DNA from: Cristatella mucedo
Taxonomy: Eukaryota > Bryozoa > Phylactolaemata > Cristatellidae
Reading direction: 5' to 3'
Assembly: GCA_009760855.2 (NCBI GenBank)
Contig: WPIO01000061.1
Location: forward strand, 1,803,501-1,867,500
Length of the DNA stretch: 64,000 bases
The notes under the pieces are model-generated. The model saw nothing but the letters and a program-made list of their open reading frames with translations, was not told where the DNA came from and did no database searches. The position numbers and the translations under genes were made by a program. Numbering within the stretch: the first letter of the stretch is position 1; each line of letters begins with the position of its first letter. Of the stretch, positions 22,731 to 33,902 are shown piece by piece.

Positions 22731-23837
22731 TGTAGCGCCCTGCTGGCTTTCGCTGAATTTTAGCGCGAACAAGAGCTGTTCGGCGGCGGGCTAGAGCCCC
22801 TTTGTCCTGGAGCAGTGAGCCAGAGAGGAGCGTCAGTGCGGTTAGAGAGGAAGCGCTTAGGAGCAGGCCAGGAAGCTCTGATACGAGCGGCGGCGATTCG
22901 GCCTTTAGAATTGGTCTGATACTCGCGGAAGCTGCTGATAGATGTTGGCTGGCCTGTCAACCCCCGCCTTCCCTCTTTCCAAGAAAGAATCTTCTGGAAC
23001 CCATTCGCCATTCAAGCTGGACGGAGGTACCCTGTCAGTGGCCTGGGGACGGTAGTAATTCCTTTCTGTAATGGGCCAAGGTGTCCGGGCCCAATACCAC
23101 TAAGCTCTTGCCCATTGTTCCAGCTAGGTAATTAAGAGTCGAGCGACGCTCGCTCTTGGCCTCGTGTCTTTTTGTCTGTGGTCTTCTGTCTTTGGTCCGG
23201 CTCCGCCGTCGGACTCGTTTTCTCTGGAAGCGAGGGAGGAGGGCGGGCTGTTCGCCAGCGATTGACGGAACAGGACGAGACAGTGCGCTAGGAGGATTCG
23301 GTGAACTCCACCGAATACGGTCGTATCGCGCCCGAGCTGGCATTTTGTGTTTCTTTCGTGTTTTGTGTGTGCGCGCTAGCACGTTGTCTCGGCATAGGGA
23401 TTTGCCGGTGCGAGCTAGACGTAGTTGGCGTGTTCTGGGTATTCCCTCGGCACAGGTGGGAACGGATTCCTAGTTCACCGGTTAGGGTTTAGGGTCCGGG
23501 TCGCGCTTAGTGTTGAGGAGTATTCCCTCCGCAAGAGTGTTGGTGTAGCTGAGAACGTGCGAGGAGTGTGGAGATAAAGCTGAACTAGACGCGCAGCGAC
23601 TTTGTGCGCTTGCGAATAAAGTTCAGTAAAATCCCCAATTTGTGTGTCTCGCTTTCCAATTCACGCCGCGGACTCACGACCCCCTTTAGTAACGGTAAGC
23701 AGGTCAGCGCCAGAAACGCTCGTTTTGTGGCGGCCAGCTTATTGTGCGTAGGCGCGCACCGAACGGCATTAGGCGATAGGCTACGCCGCTAGGTAAGCGG
23801 CAGGTCAAGCTTACCCAGCCGAGCCTTCGGCGTTACA
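22731..23837 (+). repeat. Right LTR of outer element
   Basis: 1107 bp, TGTAGCGCCC at the start, GTTACA at the end, followed by TTAG. It is nearly identical to the left LTR. Confidence 0.9.
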
Positions 23838-23893
23838 TTAGTAATGTAAAATATAAAGAAACTAAAATGAGGTGGAGTTCTCTAACGCCACTC

Positions 23894-24690
23894 TATCGAG
23901 TATATAATTACTCATTAGGATAGTGTTCTCTATCTTAAATATAGGAATGCTATGTTTCAAATGTAGGCAAACTTGACTGTCAAGTTTATGTGGTTGTCCA
24001 GAAATTGGTCATTTTAGAAAATGACACCAACATCTCACGGTAATTGAACAGTTGTGCTAGCAGAGCAGATTGTGAGCCTTACCTTTTCTAATTTCTGAAC
24101 GCCCCCGGTTTACCAGTAGGCAGGGGAGACTAGATTGGTTATAGCAATAAGTAAAATATAGAAATCACATGGAAAGAAAGTGGAGTACAAACCGTGAAAA
24201 CGAAATTACAAAATCCGGGTTATTTAAGTTCTTCAGACGTTTCTCGGATGATATTTCAATAACACCAGTACTCCCTCTTCCATTAAGAGGACGAACCTCG
24301 CAGTGCAGTTCAATTAATTTTCGGGTGGAAAGAGGATCTAACGAACGACTTGGAGCTCGCTAATACCGAAAAGTGCCAAAAAATTGGGCGTAACAATTGG
24401 AGATATTTACCAAAGTCTAGTTACACGAGCCGGTACAGCCAAAAAATAGCTCCTCACAGCGTATTCTTGTTGTTTATTTACTCTTTGTTAACACACGAAC
24501 TAATGAGAGGAGAAATCCTTGCTCTATGGAAAATACTTATACCTGTGAACGAACTGCATTTGTTCGGAATTAGGCAATTAGGGGACAGCTGCAGTGGCGC
24601 AACGATAGAAAGTTACAAGCCCTTTGCAGTTATGCACACTGGCACTGCTTTTTGGAAACACGGCATTTAGGGCCAAGTTCAGCTGAATGA
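23894..24690. other. Unassigned sequence below the GW182 3' end
   Basis: No coding, repeat or RNA feature recognised. In the sense of the GW182 gene this is the 3' flank or UTR. Confidence 0.3.
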
Positions 24691-24913
24691 CTACGCAAAT
24701 TTGCCTTCCACACCAGCAGCGTCTCCTGGCCAAAGATTGCTTAAGTGGATAACGCCGAAACCTGGTGCAGATACTGTAGATGCACCACCGGTGGTCCATA
24801 TGAAAATGCAGCAACAGATGTAGGAGGGGCGCATGACCTCAAGGCCGACATTAGATGTATTCCACCAGATGCTGTGCTGCTGCCCTAAAGGCTAAGCTCA
24901 ACAAATGCCTCAC
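24691..24913 (-). CDS. GW182: GW182-like last exon with frameshifted C-terminal end
   Basis: A good acceptor (TTACCTTTTCAG) precedes 24913. In the phase given by the RRM exon the exon reads VRHLLSLAFRAAAQHLVEYI then TAA at 24853-24851. This continues the RRM end in the way GW182 proteins do (acidic residues, EV, then Leu/Ala). In another frame, open 24891-24691, it reads HSIWWNTSNVGL and ends LSNLWPGDAAGVEGKFA, which resembles the Trp-containing GW182 C-terminus with its terminal PGD block. One indel between 24891 and 24851 would explain both. The C-terminal part recruits deadenylases in GW182 proteins; here it may be lost. The intron to the RRM exon is 123 nt. Confidence 0.5.
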
Positions 24914-25036
24914 CTGAAAAGGTAATACTTATCAGGTTGACATTATAGAACGAATAGCACAAAGCTCGCGAACTCTTCACCGGCTCTAGCACGTAACAGG
25001 GGGACCAGCCTGAAGTATTCAATCAAGCTTTCTAAC

Positions 25037-25293
25037 CTCTCCCTCGTCAACGACCTGAGCTTGTATCGTGTCGGTGTCTATGACGCACCCGTGAAGTTTT
25101 CTTTGTGCACTCGCAGCCTCTTGGGCACTGCGATATTTGACTAAGAAAGTGCACTCATAAGGCTGGGTGTAGATTGCTAGCACCACACCGTGCTGGCCAC
25201 AGAGTGCCCTCAGTTGTGCCCGGTTAGTATGTGCAAGAAGACCATTCAGTGCAACCCATCGGCTGCCTGGCTGCCACGAATGGCTCACCATCG
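25037..25293 (-). CDS. GW182: GW182/TNRC6-type RRM exon
   Basis: The exon lies between TTTCTTTTCAG and a GTTAGA donor: 257 nt, entry with 1 nt borrowed from the previous exon, exit in phase 0. It encodes about 85 residues forming an RRM of the GW182 type: SRWVALNGL (the W-V-L-NL strand), LRALCGQHGVV (LRxxCxQHG), LVKYRSAQEAASAQ and LHGCVIDTDTI. The QHG, QEAA-AQ and LH-CV blocks are characteristic of TNRC6 and not of general RNA-binding RRMs. In this family the domain sits near the C-terminus after the P-GL region. Identity to vertebrate proteins looks like about one third over the domain, by eye. The protein would act with Argonaute in microRNA silencing. Confidence 0.85.
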
Positions 25294-25439
25294 CTGAAAA
25301 GAAATATGTAGGAAAATTGCATGCCCATGGTTACAATCTTCAAGCACCGCACCAAAGACCCACCACTCGCGGTAAGCGTTCAAGTGTTTAAATGCACGGA
25401 CTAGCACATTATAGAGCCACTCCTTCACTCTGCATTGTT

Positions 25440-25775
25440 TGCCACGGCTTCACCTCCCCCATTCATTGTCTCCCTCCCCATCTCCAACCCCTCTCTATCT
25501 CTTCTTTAAGTTCTCCCTTTCTCTCCATCCCTCTCCCTGTGTCCACCACCTACTCCATTTCTCTCCAACCTTCTCCCTCTCTCAAACCATCTCCCTCTCC
25601 CCACCTTCTTCCACTATCTCCTACCTTCCTGTTCTCTCCTCACCTTGTCCTCTCTCTCCCAAATTAATCCTCTCCCTCCAACCTTCTACCTCACTCCCTC
25701 TTTCTCCGTCTTTCAACCCTCTCCATTTCTATTCTCTTTCTCCCTCTCTTTCTCTCATCATTCTCTTTCTCAGAA
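25440..25775. repeat. Polypyrimidine tract
   Basis: About 330 bp almost purely C and T on the plus strand (CTCC, TCTC and TTCT words without a fixed unit). On the transcribed sense of the GW182 gene it is polypurine, and it starts about 150 nt upstream of the RRM exon. Such tracts can form triplex DNA. The open frames over it are composition artefacts. Confidence 0.8.
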
Positions 25776-26537
25776 GTGCATTCGATGCTGGAATATCCGA
25801 GGTAATATGCATTTTCACATTCAGCGTCTGCTACGTTGCTGCACCAGCACTGTCCGCAAAGTAGCTACCGCAGAGCAGCATCCAGCCTCATCCACTTGAA
25901 GATGAAATGAGACAACAGCAGAACCCGAGACCGCTATTACGTTAGTCAAGAAGCCATGGAAGTCCAAGCTCGGTTAAAGGGTGAGGTTATACCACTTTCA
26001 ACTGCCAAGGTCTTGGGCTATCACCCTGTGGCAAATATACAGCAGCTGCTTAAAGATTAGGTTCTCTTAGGCTGCAGTACAAATTAATAATGTAAAATTT
26101 GGGGCAGAAACAAGCACAGCCCGACACTAGTTTTATATGTCAACAACTACATGAGCCCCAGAAGCAGTATCGGAATTGCCATTGGATGGTTGGGTATGCC
26201 AAACTGGTTGGCACTAGTAAACTGGTTCAGCCAGTGGTCTAAAGCTACTCTCTAGGCGTCTCAGCAAATAATTGGTGAACCTCCTACCTGTAAGCTGATG
26301 GGCTGACATAATAAAGAACTGGTACACACACGACGAAATGCAGACACCGAAGGTGATTTTAAATGTATTTAATGTAAATGTATATTCAAATGTATTTAAA
26401 ATGTATTTATTATTTGTATATATGTATTATAAATAAATTTCAAATGTTTTCCGTAAGTGGCCGCAACCTTTCCCCCAAATAGGTAAACCATCCACAGAGC
26501 CTTACCCCCATACGTTATTACCCCATATATTCATGTT

Positions 26538-27350
26538 CGGCCATCACCGCGTGCTCGAAACTTAGGTGGTGTGTTCGACAGCTGCCTCAATTTAAAAAGC
26601 TTCATTCAGAAGACTACCTCTACAGCTGGCCATCACATCCGTTCCGTGTCCAAGATTAGGAGCTATCTCCCACAGTGGCTTGTGAAAAATTCAACTAACT
26701 CTCAAGTTCTGTCTCAGTTTGATTATTGTAGTTCCCTTTTGGCTGGGCTGAAAAAGAAAGCTATTATGCCACTACAGCGGACTATGAATATGGCTGCAAG
26801 GCTGGTCTTCAAGTCCCAGCGGTTTGAGCACGTGTATTCTTTGCTGAAGGAGCTAGGATGTTTGCGGGCTGAGCAAAGAATACAGAGCAAAGTTCTTAGG
26901 CTGGCTTGGCTCCTTCATACCTAGCTGAGCTGCTGCATCAGTTTCAGCCTGTTCACACCCTCAGGTCCTGTTTGGACAATAAATTAGCTGTCCCATTCCT
27001 CCGCTTAAAGACAGTTGGCGACAGAAGCTTTAGCTCTGCAGGTCCTAGACTGTGGAACTCGCTTCCACAATTCTTAGGCAACGACATCTACTCTCCAACT
27101 GCCGACTATGGCACATCTTTGTCAGCGGTCCTGAGCTGCTGCTTCTCATGCTACTCACTACCTCAACTGCTCTCCTGACTCTGCTGTGCTTCCCACTTTC
27201 TCTCTGTTGCGTGAGATGAAGTCTGTTGGCTACCAAATGCGTACCAAAAGCGCTTAGGCTGTGAGTGTGCTAGGCAAAACTCTCCTAGGTAACACCCACA
27301 TGGTCTTAATGACTTTGTGGAGCTTCATACGGAGATACATGACACACATT
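26538..27350 (+). mobile_element. L2-A fragment, 5' truncated
   Basis: It starts at the counterpart of PSPRARNLG and runs to the family A 3' end (TTTGTGGAG, GGAGATACATGACAC). The frame shifts near 26910 between two open segments (26571-26924 and 26906-27178). The catalytic RT region is absent. Confidence 0.8.
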
Positions 27351-28233
27351 CCATGACATGTTCCCCCGTCGTGTTTTCCGCCGGCTGCTCCTGTATAGGC
27401 AGCGACTCACAATCATCATATTATTTCCAACAAGATTGACATATCATCATATAACCCAGCAGTCGTTAAGCCTTCGGCCCATACAGGTAGATGTCAACCT
27501 AGCCAATGCAGTGACCCTTTAATAGAGCTCCCTATGTTGTGGCAACGCCTAACCGTGAAATTAGTATGCCCACAAGGTGGAAATACGTGTTTATTGATGG
27601 TCTTTGGTGACATCTGCCAAAGATCGTTCGATCCCTAAAGGGGTCGCGACCCACGAGTTGAGAACCACTGGACCATAAAGTCGCAGCAAGGTAATAAGAA
27701 AATCACACCAGCTTAAAGTTATTCTGATTGTTTTTTGACCGTAGCACATAAGAAATTACGTGCCTATGGACATCTAAACGCTTTTCGCTTCGGGCTGCTG
27801 GGTCTCCCACGCCGGCGGCTGCATTAGCTACGCCGGCGGCTAGTAACCTACTTGTTAGTTATGGTCGTCAGCAGCTGCTATCGCTTCGTCATCGTATATC
27901 AAATGCATTCCTAGATATTAATGTTGTTGCTAAGATTCATGAACTATGCATTAACAAAAGGAAAGCACCCGTAGCCGCCGCGGTGGCCGGAACCGCCAGC
28001 TTAGATGCTGCTCGTTTGGTATTCCTAGCATTGTCTCGAACCGCTTAGCACGCTCCCCCGCATGGGTCACTGTAAATCTCTCAAACTTAGTGGTCATCAG
28101 GCGTGTTGTAACCCAATCGGCCAGACTGAACGCTTGCCTTTGGAATCCTCGCTCAATGTGCAATAAACCTCTAGTAATAAACGACCTTATTTCTGAAAAT
28201 GGTATCGACCTGCTCGCCCTAACTGAAACTTAG

Positions 28234-28884
28234 CTGAAATCGATAAACTGCCCGACAATTAAAGACGCAACTCCATCTGGTTTCTCGTTCTTTCACACCC
28301 CTAGATCAATCAAAACTGGAGGTGGAGTTGCTATTATGGTGCGCTCGAAATTCAACTTCAAGCCATTTGCGGTACCGTCGAAGCAGTCTTTTGAATCAAT
28401 TGTCCTGGTCTCACCCGAAAACAAGCTACCGATAGTGGCAGTAGTCTATCGCCCACCAGGTACCGAATCCTCCTTTATCTCAGATTTCTCCGATCTCATT
28501 TCGATTCTGTGTGCAAGAAATCGATCCTTCCTCGTTATGGGTGATTTCAACGTTCACTTTGATAACTTATCTGACGCTTTCAGCACCGAATTTCGTACAT
28601 TGACAGACTCATTATCTCTCGTGGCTCATGTGCATGGCCCTACCCACATCAAGGGTCACACACTCGACCAAATTTTCTCATATAACTGCACATTGTCATC
28701 ACCAGTTATCACCAAATCCTGCTTATCTGACCACATGCAGATCTCATTCAATCTACAGTGTGTGCCCACATCCTCCTCTAAAATAACCTGTGAATCGCGA
28801 AACCTCAAGACCCTTGACATCGATGCTGTCCGTGCGAGCATATCTGCTTCACCTTTGCTGCTCAGTCCTCCCTCCGATCTGTAA
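28234..28884 (+). pseudogene. L2-B endonuclease domain
   Basis: Motifs: ALTET then a TAG at 28231-28233 where Trp is expected, TGGGVAIMVRS, VVYRPPGTES, GDFNVHFDN and CLSDHMQ (the SDH block). A TAA at 28882-28884 separates it from the RT in the same frame; the 42-kb copy has TCA there, so it is a point mutation. The enzyme would nick DNA to prime reverse transcription. Confidence 0.85.
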
Positions 28885-28956
28885 TCACTGGTAGATTGCT
28901 TAAACACGACACTAGCTGACACGCTCGACGAATTTGCACCTTTCACAAAGCGCACT

Positions 28957-30960
28957 GTGCGCCCCCGCCCAGACGGCCTATGGTTTACCACAGACATTAA
29001 ACTAGCCAAGTCTACTAAACGAAAGCTTGAAAAGGCATACAAAAGATCCGGACTAACTGTCCATCGACAGGCATATGAAGACTACTGTAGGTCGTACCAA
29101 TCGATCCTAGCAAAGGCTAAGTCTAGCTTCTATAGAAACATTGTTGATGCACAGATGCACAATCCAAAAATGCTGATGTCGACAATAAACCATCTCCTCA
29201 ACCGTTCCCAGGTTAGCTCCTTACCAGATGATCCTTGTGATGATCTAGCCGATCGCTTCTCTCGATTCTTTGTGCAGAAGATAGACAAAATCAGGGAGTC
29301 CATCCCTGCGATGACAACCTTCCCACTAGAATGCTGTTCCTCGGTTCCTGGCTGCGCCTCAATGTCTGCATTTAAACAGGTCACCAGTGACGTAGTCCTA
29401 AAGCTCGTATCTCAATCAAAGAAGACAACAAGTCCACTGGACCCTATTCCTACTGTCCTGCTCCTACGTTGCATTGATCTGCTGCTGCCATGCATAACCA
29501 ACATCATTAATATGTCATTAGCCTCAGGTCAGGTCCCAGCACCTTTCAAAAATGCTGTAGTCAGGCCACTTCTCAAGAAAGCTACACTAGACCAAGAGAA
29601 CTTAAGCAACAACTACCGCCCAGTCTCCCTTCTACCATTCCTATCAAAGACACTGGAACGGGTCGTGGCAGACCAGCTGAACTTGTATATCGAAACCTCA
29701 CACCTTGCTAGTAAGTTCCAGTCTGGCTTTAGAGCTAATCACTCCACAGAGTCAGCATTGCTTCGGGTATACAACGACCTACTTAGGAATGCAGACATGG
29801 GTAGAGTGTCTCTGCTCTTTTTGCTCGATCTTTCGGCAGCTTTTGATACCATCGATCACAAAGTTCTTCTAGAGCGCCTCTCATCTCGCCTGGGCATCAC
29901 TGGCACTGCTCTGCAGTGGTTCAGGTCCTATCTCAGTGGGAGACTCCAGAGTGTTGACGTGAATGGACAAAGATCATCTGAAGTACCTCTAAAATATGGA
30001 GTACCTCAGGGCTCTGTGCAAGGTCCGGTTCTTTTCACCGTTTATACTCTCCCTCTCGCTGATGTGATTGCCAAGCACAATCTAGGCTTTCACTTCTATG
30101 CGGATGACACTCAGTTGTACCTTTGCTTTGATCCCTCCCAGCCTTCGAGCACCTCAAATTCTCTCAACTCACTTGCTGCATGCATTGATGACATCCCATC
30201 ATGGATGGCAGCAAATTTTCTAAAACTTAACGATGATAAAACTAACTTACTAGTTATGGGCAAACCTAGTGTTATTCAGAAATTGGAAAGGCTGACTTTT
30301 AAAATTGGCTCTGCCAGCATATCTCCAGTTGCATCAGTTCGAAATCAAGGTGTCATATTCCAAAGCGACCTCTCGTTAGACGACCACATCAGCTCCATAG
30401 TCAAATCAGCCTATTTTCAGCTTCATAACATTGCTAAAATTAGGGCTTGTTTAGATAAGGATACCACGTCCAAGTTGGTCCATGCATTCGTGACATCTCG
30501 TCTCGACTTCTGCAACTCACTGCTTACTGGCCTACCAGCATGTGCGATCAGGCGATTGCAACTGGTGCAAAACTCTGCAGCTAGGCTTGTCTGTCGTGAG
30601 CGCCGCAGTTGCCACATTACTCCACTTCTCGCCGACCTGCACTGGTTACCAGTCAAGCAACGGATTGACTTCAAGGTTTTGTCGCTCACTTTTAGGTCTC
30701 TTCATTCTATGGCTCCAGACTATCTTTCAGAGATACTACCCCATCAGGCAAAGCATCGTACCACTCGCTTTTCGGAATCCAACAGTCTAGAAATACCTCG
30801 TACAAACCTTCAATCCTTCGGAGACCGTGCATTTAGCTCGTATGCTCCCACAGCCTGGAACTCCCTCCCGACCTGCATCAGAACATCCCCTGGCCTGACC
30901 ACATTTAAAAGAAACTTAAAAACATACCTATTTAGGACAGCATTTAGTGGGTCCTTGTGA
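28957..30960 (+). CDS. L2-B reverse transcriptase ORF
   Basis: 667 residues open in the same frame as the endonuclease part. RT blocks in order: [57 protein letters not shown], catalytic GFHFYADDTQLY, and NFLKLNDDKT. The L2-type C-terminal part has LHWLPVKQRIDFKVL, SNSLEIPRTNL, AFSSYAPTAWNSLPTC and FRTAFSGSL. This is the longest uninterrupted L2 frame in the window. It may still supply RT activity, but not with its own endonuclease. Confidence 0.9.
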   Translation: MRPRPDGLWFTTDIKLAKSTKRKLEKAYKRSGLTVHRQAYEDYCRSYQSILAKAKSSFYRNIVDAQMHNPKMLMSTINHLLNRSQVSSLPDDPCDDLADRFSRFFVQKIDKIRESIPAMTTFPLECCSSVPGCASMSAFKQVTSDVVLKLVSQSKKTTSPLDPIPTVLLLRCIDLLLPCITNIINMSLASGQVPAPFKNAVVRPLLKKATLDQENLSNNYRPVSLLPFLSKTLERVVADQLNLYIETSHLASKFQSGFRANHSTESALLRVYNDLLRNADMGRVSLLFLLDLSAAFDTIDHKVLLERLSSRLGITGTALQWFRSYLSGRLQSVDVNGQRSSEVPLKYGVPQGSVQGPVLFTVYTLPLADVIAKHNLGFHFYADDTQLYLCFDPSQPSSTSNSLNSLAACIDDIPSWMAANFLKLNDDKTNLLVMGKPSVIQKLERLTFKIGSASISPVASVRNQGVIFQSDLSLDDHISSIVKSAYFQLHNIAKIRACLDKDTTSKLVHAFVTSRLDFCNSLLTGLPACAIRRLQLVQNSAARLVCRERRSCHITPLLADLHWLPVKQRIDFKVLSLTFRSLHSMAPDYLSEILPHQAKHRTTRFSESNSLEIPRTNLQSFGDRAFSSYAPTAWNSLPTCIRTSPGLTTFKRNLKTYLFRTAFSGSL

Positions 30961-31191
30961 TTCGTCCTCGATGTGCTTATGCGTGCTGACACTGTTCATG
31001 CTACCACTAACCACATTTGCATGCTGACCCAGTGCATGTAACCCCTAACCATGTTATTCATTTTGTTTGTTTTTCAAGCATGATTTTACCTACTATTCTA
31101 TTGCGTATCACTTTGCAGCAAATGTAAAGCGCCTAGAAAGAGATTAAGTTCTCTGAGGGCGCTTTATCAAGTGCAATATTATTATTATTAC

Positions 31192-31993
31192 CAGCTCCAC
31201 TGTCAAATCCACCTATTTTCAGCTTCATAACATTGCTAAAATTCGGGTTTGTTTAGATAAAGATACCACGTCCAAGTTGGCCCACGCATTCGTTACATCC
31301 CGTCTCTACTTCTGCAACTCACTGCTAACTGGCCTACCAGCATGTGCGATCAGGCGATTACTGCTGGTGCAAAACTCTGCAGCTAGGCTTGTCTGTCGTG
31401 AACGTCGCAGTTGCCACATTACTCTACTTCTCGCCAACCTGCACTGGCTACCAGTCAAACAACGGATTGACGTCAAGGTTTTGTTGCTCACTTTTAGGTC
31501 TCTTTATTCTATCGCTCCAGCCTATCTGTCAGATATACTACCCTATCAGGCTAAGCATCGCACCACCCGCTTTTCGGAATCCAACGGTCTAGAAATACCT
31601 CATACAAACCTTAAATCCTTTGGAGACCGTGCATTGAGTTCATATACTCCCAAAGCCTGGAACTCCCTCCTGACCTGCGTCAGAACATCCCCTGACCTGA
31701 CCACATTTAAAAGGAACCTAAAAACACACCTATTTAGGACAGCATTTAGTGGGTCCCTGTGATTCGTCCTTGATATGCTTATGCGTGCTGACACTGTGCA
31801 TGCTGCCACTAACCACATTTGCACGCTGACCCTGTGCATGTCACCCCTAACCATATTATTCATTTCGTCTGTTTTCAAGCGTGATTTTACTTACCATTCA
31901 ATCGCATTTCACTTTACCGCAAAAGTAAAGCGCCTAGAGAGAGAGATTGAGTTCTCTGAGGGCGCTTTATCAAGTGAATTATTATTATTATTA
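31192..31993 (+). mobile_element. L2-B copy B3, 5' truncated, joined to tail of B2
   Basis: It begins at CAGCTCCACTGTCAAATC directly after the TTA tail of B2. A 161-codon frame (31277-31762) encodes the C-terminal domain ending FRTAFSGSL, then the family 3' end and a new TTA tail. Confidence 0.85.
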
Positions 31994-32972
31994 ATGTTTG
32001 TTGTTCAAGGGATTGCACCGCCGTAGGCACTCATAGGCTGACTTCTTTGTAGGTTTTTGCTAATAGTGGAGCTTTTTTGCAAGCTTGGCCATGAGCCAGT
32101 GACAGGTAAGCCTTCGCCTTGGTTACCACCGGTCATGGGTCGTGACAGTGACACACTAGCGAATAGGCATGCACTAAGGTGGCGAAATGAGCCATCAGGT
32201 ACCAAATTTTTCAAGCACGCCCTGAATTCCCGTCAGTTTTCAATATTACGCCTGGTAGAAGTCTGCGGTTTTCCAGATTGCATGCAATCAATCAGATCGC
32301 TTTAGTACTATGCTCTTGCTTACGAGCGGTCTGGTCTCTCACTTGCTAACCTTCCATAGAGGGTAAGACTACAGTGTTCGCTCGTAAAATCTGAGCCAGC
32401 TTCCGTAATCACGGCTGCTTTAACTGCATACACGTGTTGATACCGTCTGCCGGCTTTGGCCACTGTCGTTGGATGTTTGCCCGATTCCCCCAAAGTGCTT
32501 GTGCCTTAACAAGTCGTACTTTCTATTAAACAAACAACGTCTGATAAGACGATTTAAGAGTCGTGTTCTGGCCATATTTAAAGTCGCCTAACCAGCTTTT
32601 CAAACACATTGTTGAGCCTTTTTTGCTTAGCCGGCAAATAAGTAAGGGAGTGCTACTTCAAGTTCAGCCCTCCAAAAATGGAAATTCCGCCAGCCACCGA
32701 TTATGGAGTCATCCACTTCGTTGGCGGGCATCTAAATATATGCCCACTTCAGGGATTCTCAGGTAGAGTGCTCAGTGGTTCTCCTGAGCACTAAATCAGC
32801 GGCCCAAGCGTAACTTCTTGTTAAAAAGCAAACGGCCAAAAAGAGCATCAGGAAACAACCATCCTCTTTCCTTTGCCAGTTCATTCTGGCGCCAAAAGGC
32901 TGCCTACTTTGCATTCCCAGCAAATAAAAATTTATTTTTCCGGGAAAAGCCTAGCTGCCTGCTTGTACTCAC

Positions 32973-33341
32973 GATCTACGCCACCCGGTGCCGATTCTCC
33001 TGTCGTCGACGAAGACAAAGATATCCCCACGCTGGTAAGTCGTCCACAGCCACCCATGCTGCCGGCTCTCTCACCGATAGCTCCGTAGATCGAGGTATCA
33101 AAACGACTACGAGTGGGTGCCGCCGATGCACCAGCGTGATGGTGAGCAGGTGAACTCCAAGAGCCGTCGCCGTCGTGTGTACCAACTGCTTTTCCGCCGA
33201 AAGCAGATAAGGCTGTAGCACCAGAAACAGCATTTCTGGTGCTAGTCGGTTGCCAGACTACACCTGGCATGCTCATGCTTCTCTGAACGCTGGTGTACGG
33301 TGACCAGCCACTTCCTCTGCTATCGTCGCTTGTGCCGGAAC
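32973..33341 (-). pseudogene. GW182 W/P-GL exon copy P2 (long type)
   Basis: 369 nt, open throughout. It keeps W motifs GSGWSPYTSVQ and MPGVVWQPTS, and a strong donor GTGAGT in phase 1, which matches the entry phase of the RRM exon. It is the copy nearest that exon. Two defects: the acceptor CAG of the other copies reads TAT, and the RPPPG motif is replaced by PTRSRFD. So it lacks the P-GL signature and probably cannot be spliced in at the usual site. Confidence 0.55.
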
Positions 33342-33902
33342 CATACCAGGCGAAAGAATGCAAGATTTAAGCTCATACGTATCAGCGCTGACACACAGAG
33401 CAGCCTTTTCAATACACTAGATAGTGGTAAGTTCAAGCATAGCAGCATGGTGCTTGAAACAATGATACGGCTTAGGATCAGCCAGTTTTTGGTAAGGAGT
33501 GCTGAGCTCCGAGGACAGACAATCGGCTATGTTAGGTAAAGAGGGCTAAGCTTATGAACCTACGTAGATCTATGTTTTATGGTCTTGGTTATGACTCTAA
33601 ACACACCATAGCATTAACCAAAGTTTAGTGTCATGACCTCGTATTGTTTATCCTCAGTTAAGGTAAACAAATCACTCGGTCACGTTAAAATTGCCTTACT
33701 TGCGATATCATCATTACAAAAGTGTGTAACGGTGTATGCCAACTTAATAGGCAAAGGCCACAAAGCAACCACCAACCCATGCTTGTAAAAGGTTAAAATG
33801 TTAGCATAGGAAAGAAAAATCTGTTCTGCTGTCTTTGAACAAGCAGCGAGCAGCCCAGCAATGCAACGTCTTAACACTGAATAATAAGTCAGGAAGGATG
33901 CA

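Larger units (their letters stand above)
12919..23837 (+). mobile_element. Outer LTR retrotransposon, gag-only, with nested element
   Basis: Two 1107-bp direct repeats that start TG and end CA flank it (12919-14025 and 22731-23837). A 4-bp target duplication TTAG lies outside (12915-12918 and 23838-23841), supported by the interrupted L2-B copy. A primer site follows the left LTR and a gag ORF is present. No protease, RT, RNase H or integrase is found outside the nested element. Without the insert it is about 4.2 kb. It would depend on proteins from another element to move. Confidence 0.9.
27800..31190 (+). mobile_element. L2-clade family B, near full-length copy B2
   Basis: It opens with a GC-rich 5' end containing the direct repeat CGCCGGCGGCT. 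Endonuclease and RT follow, then a 3' UTR with GTAAAGCGCCTAGAAAGAG, TTCTCTGAGGGCGC and a (TTA)n tail. The 5' border is placed by comparison with the copy at 42.2 kb. It sits in unit U2. ORF lesions are few but include two stops and an upstream frameshift. Confidence 0.85.

Noticed and set aside
25392-25899. Ser/Pro/Leu-rich ORFs on the plus strand
   Set aside because: They are translations of the polypyrimidine block and arise from composition alone.
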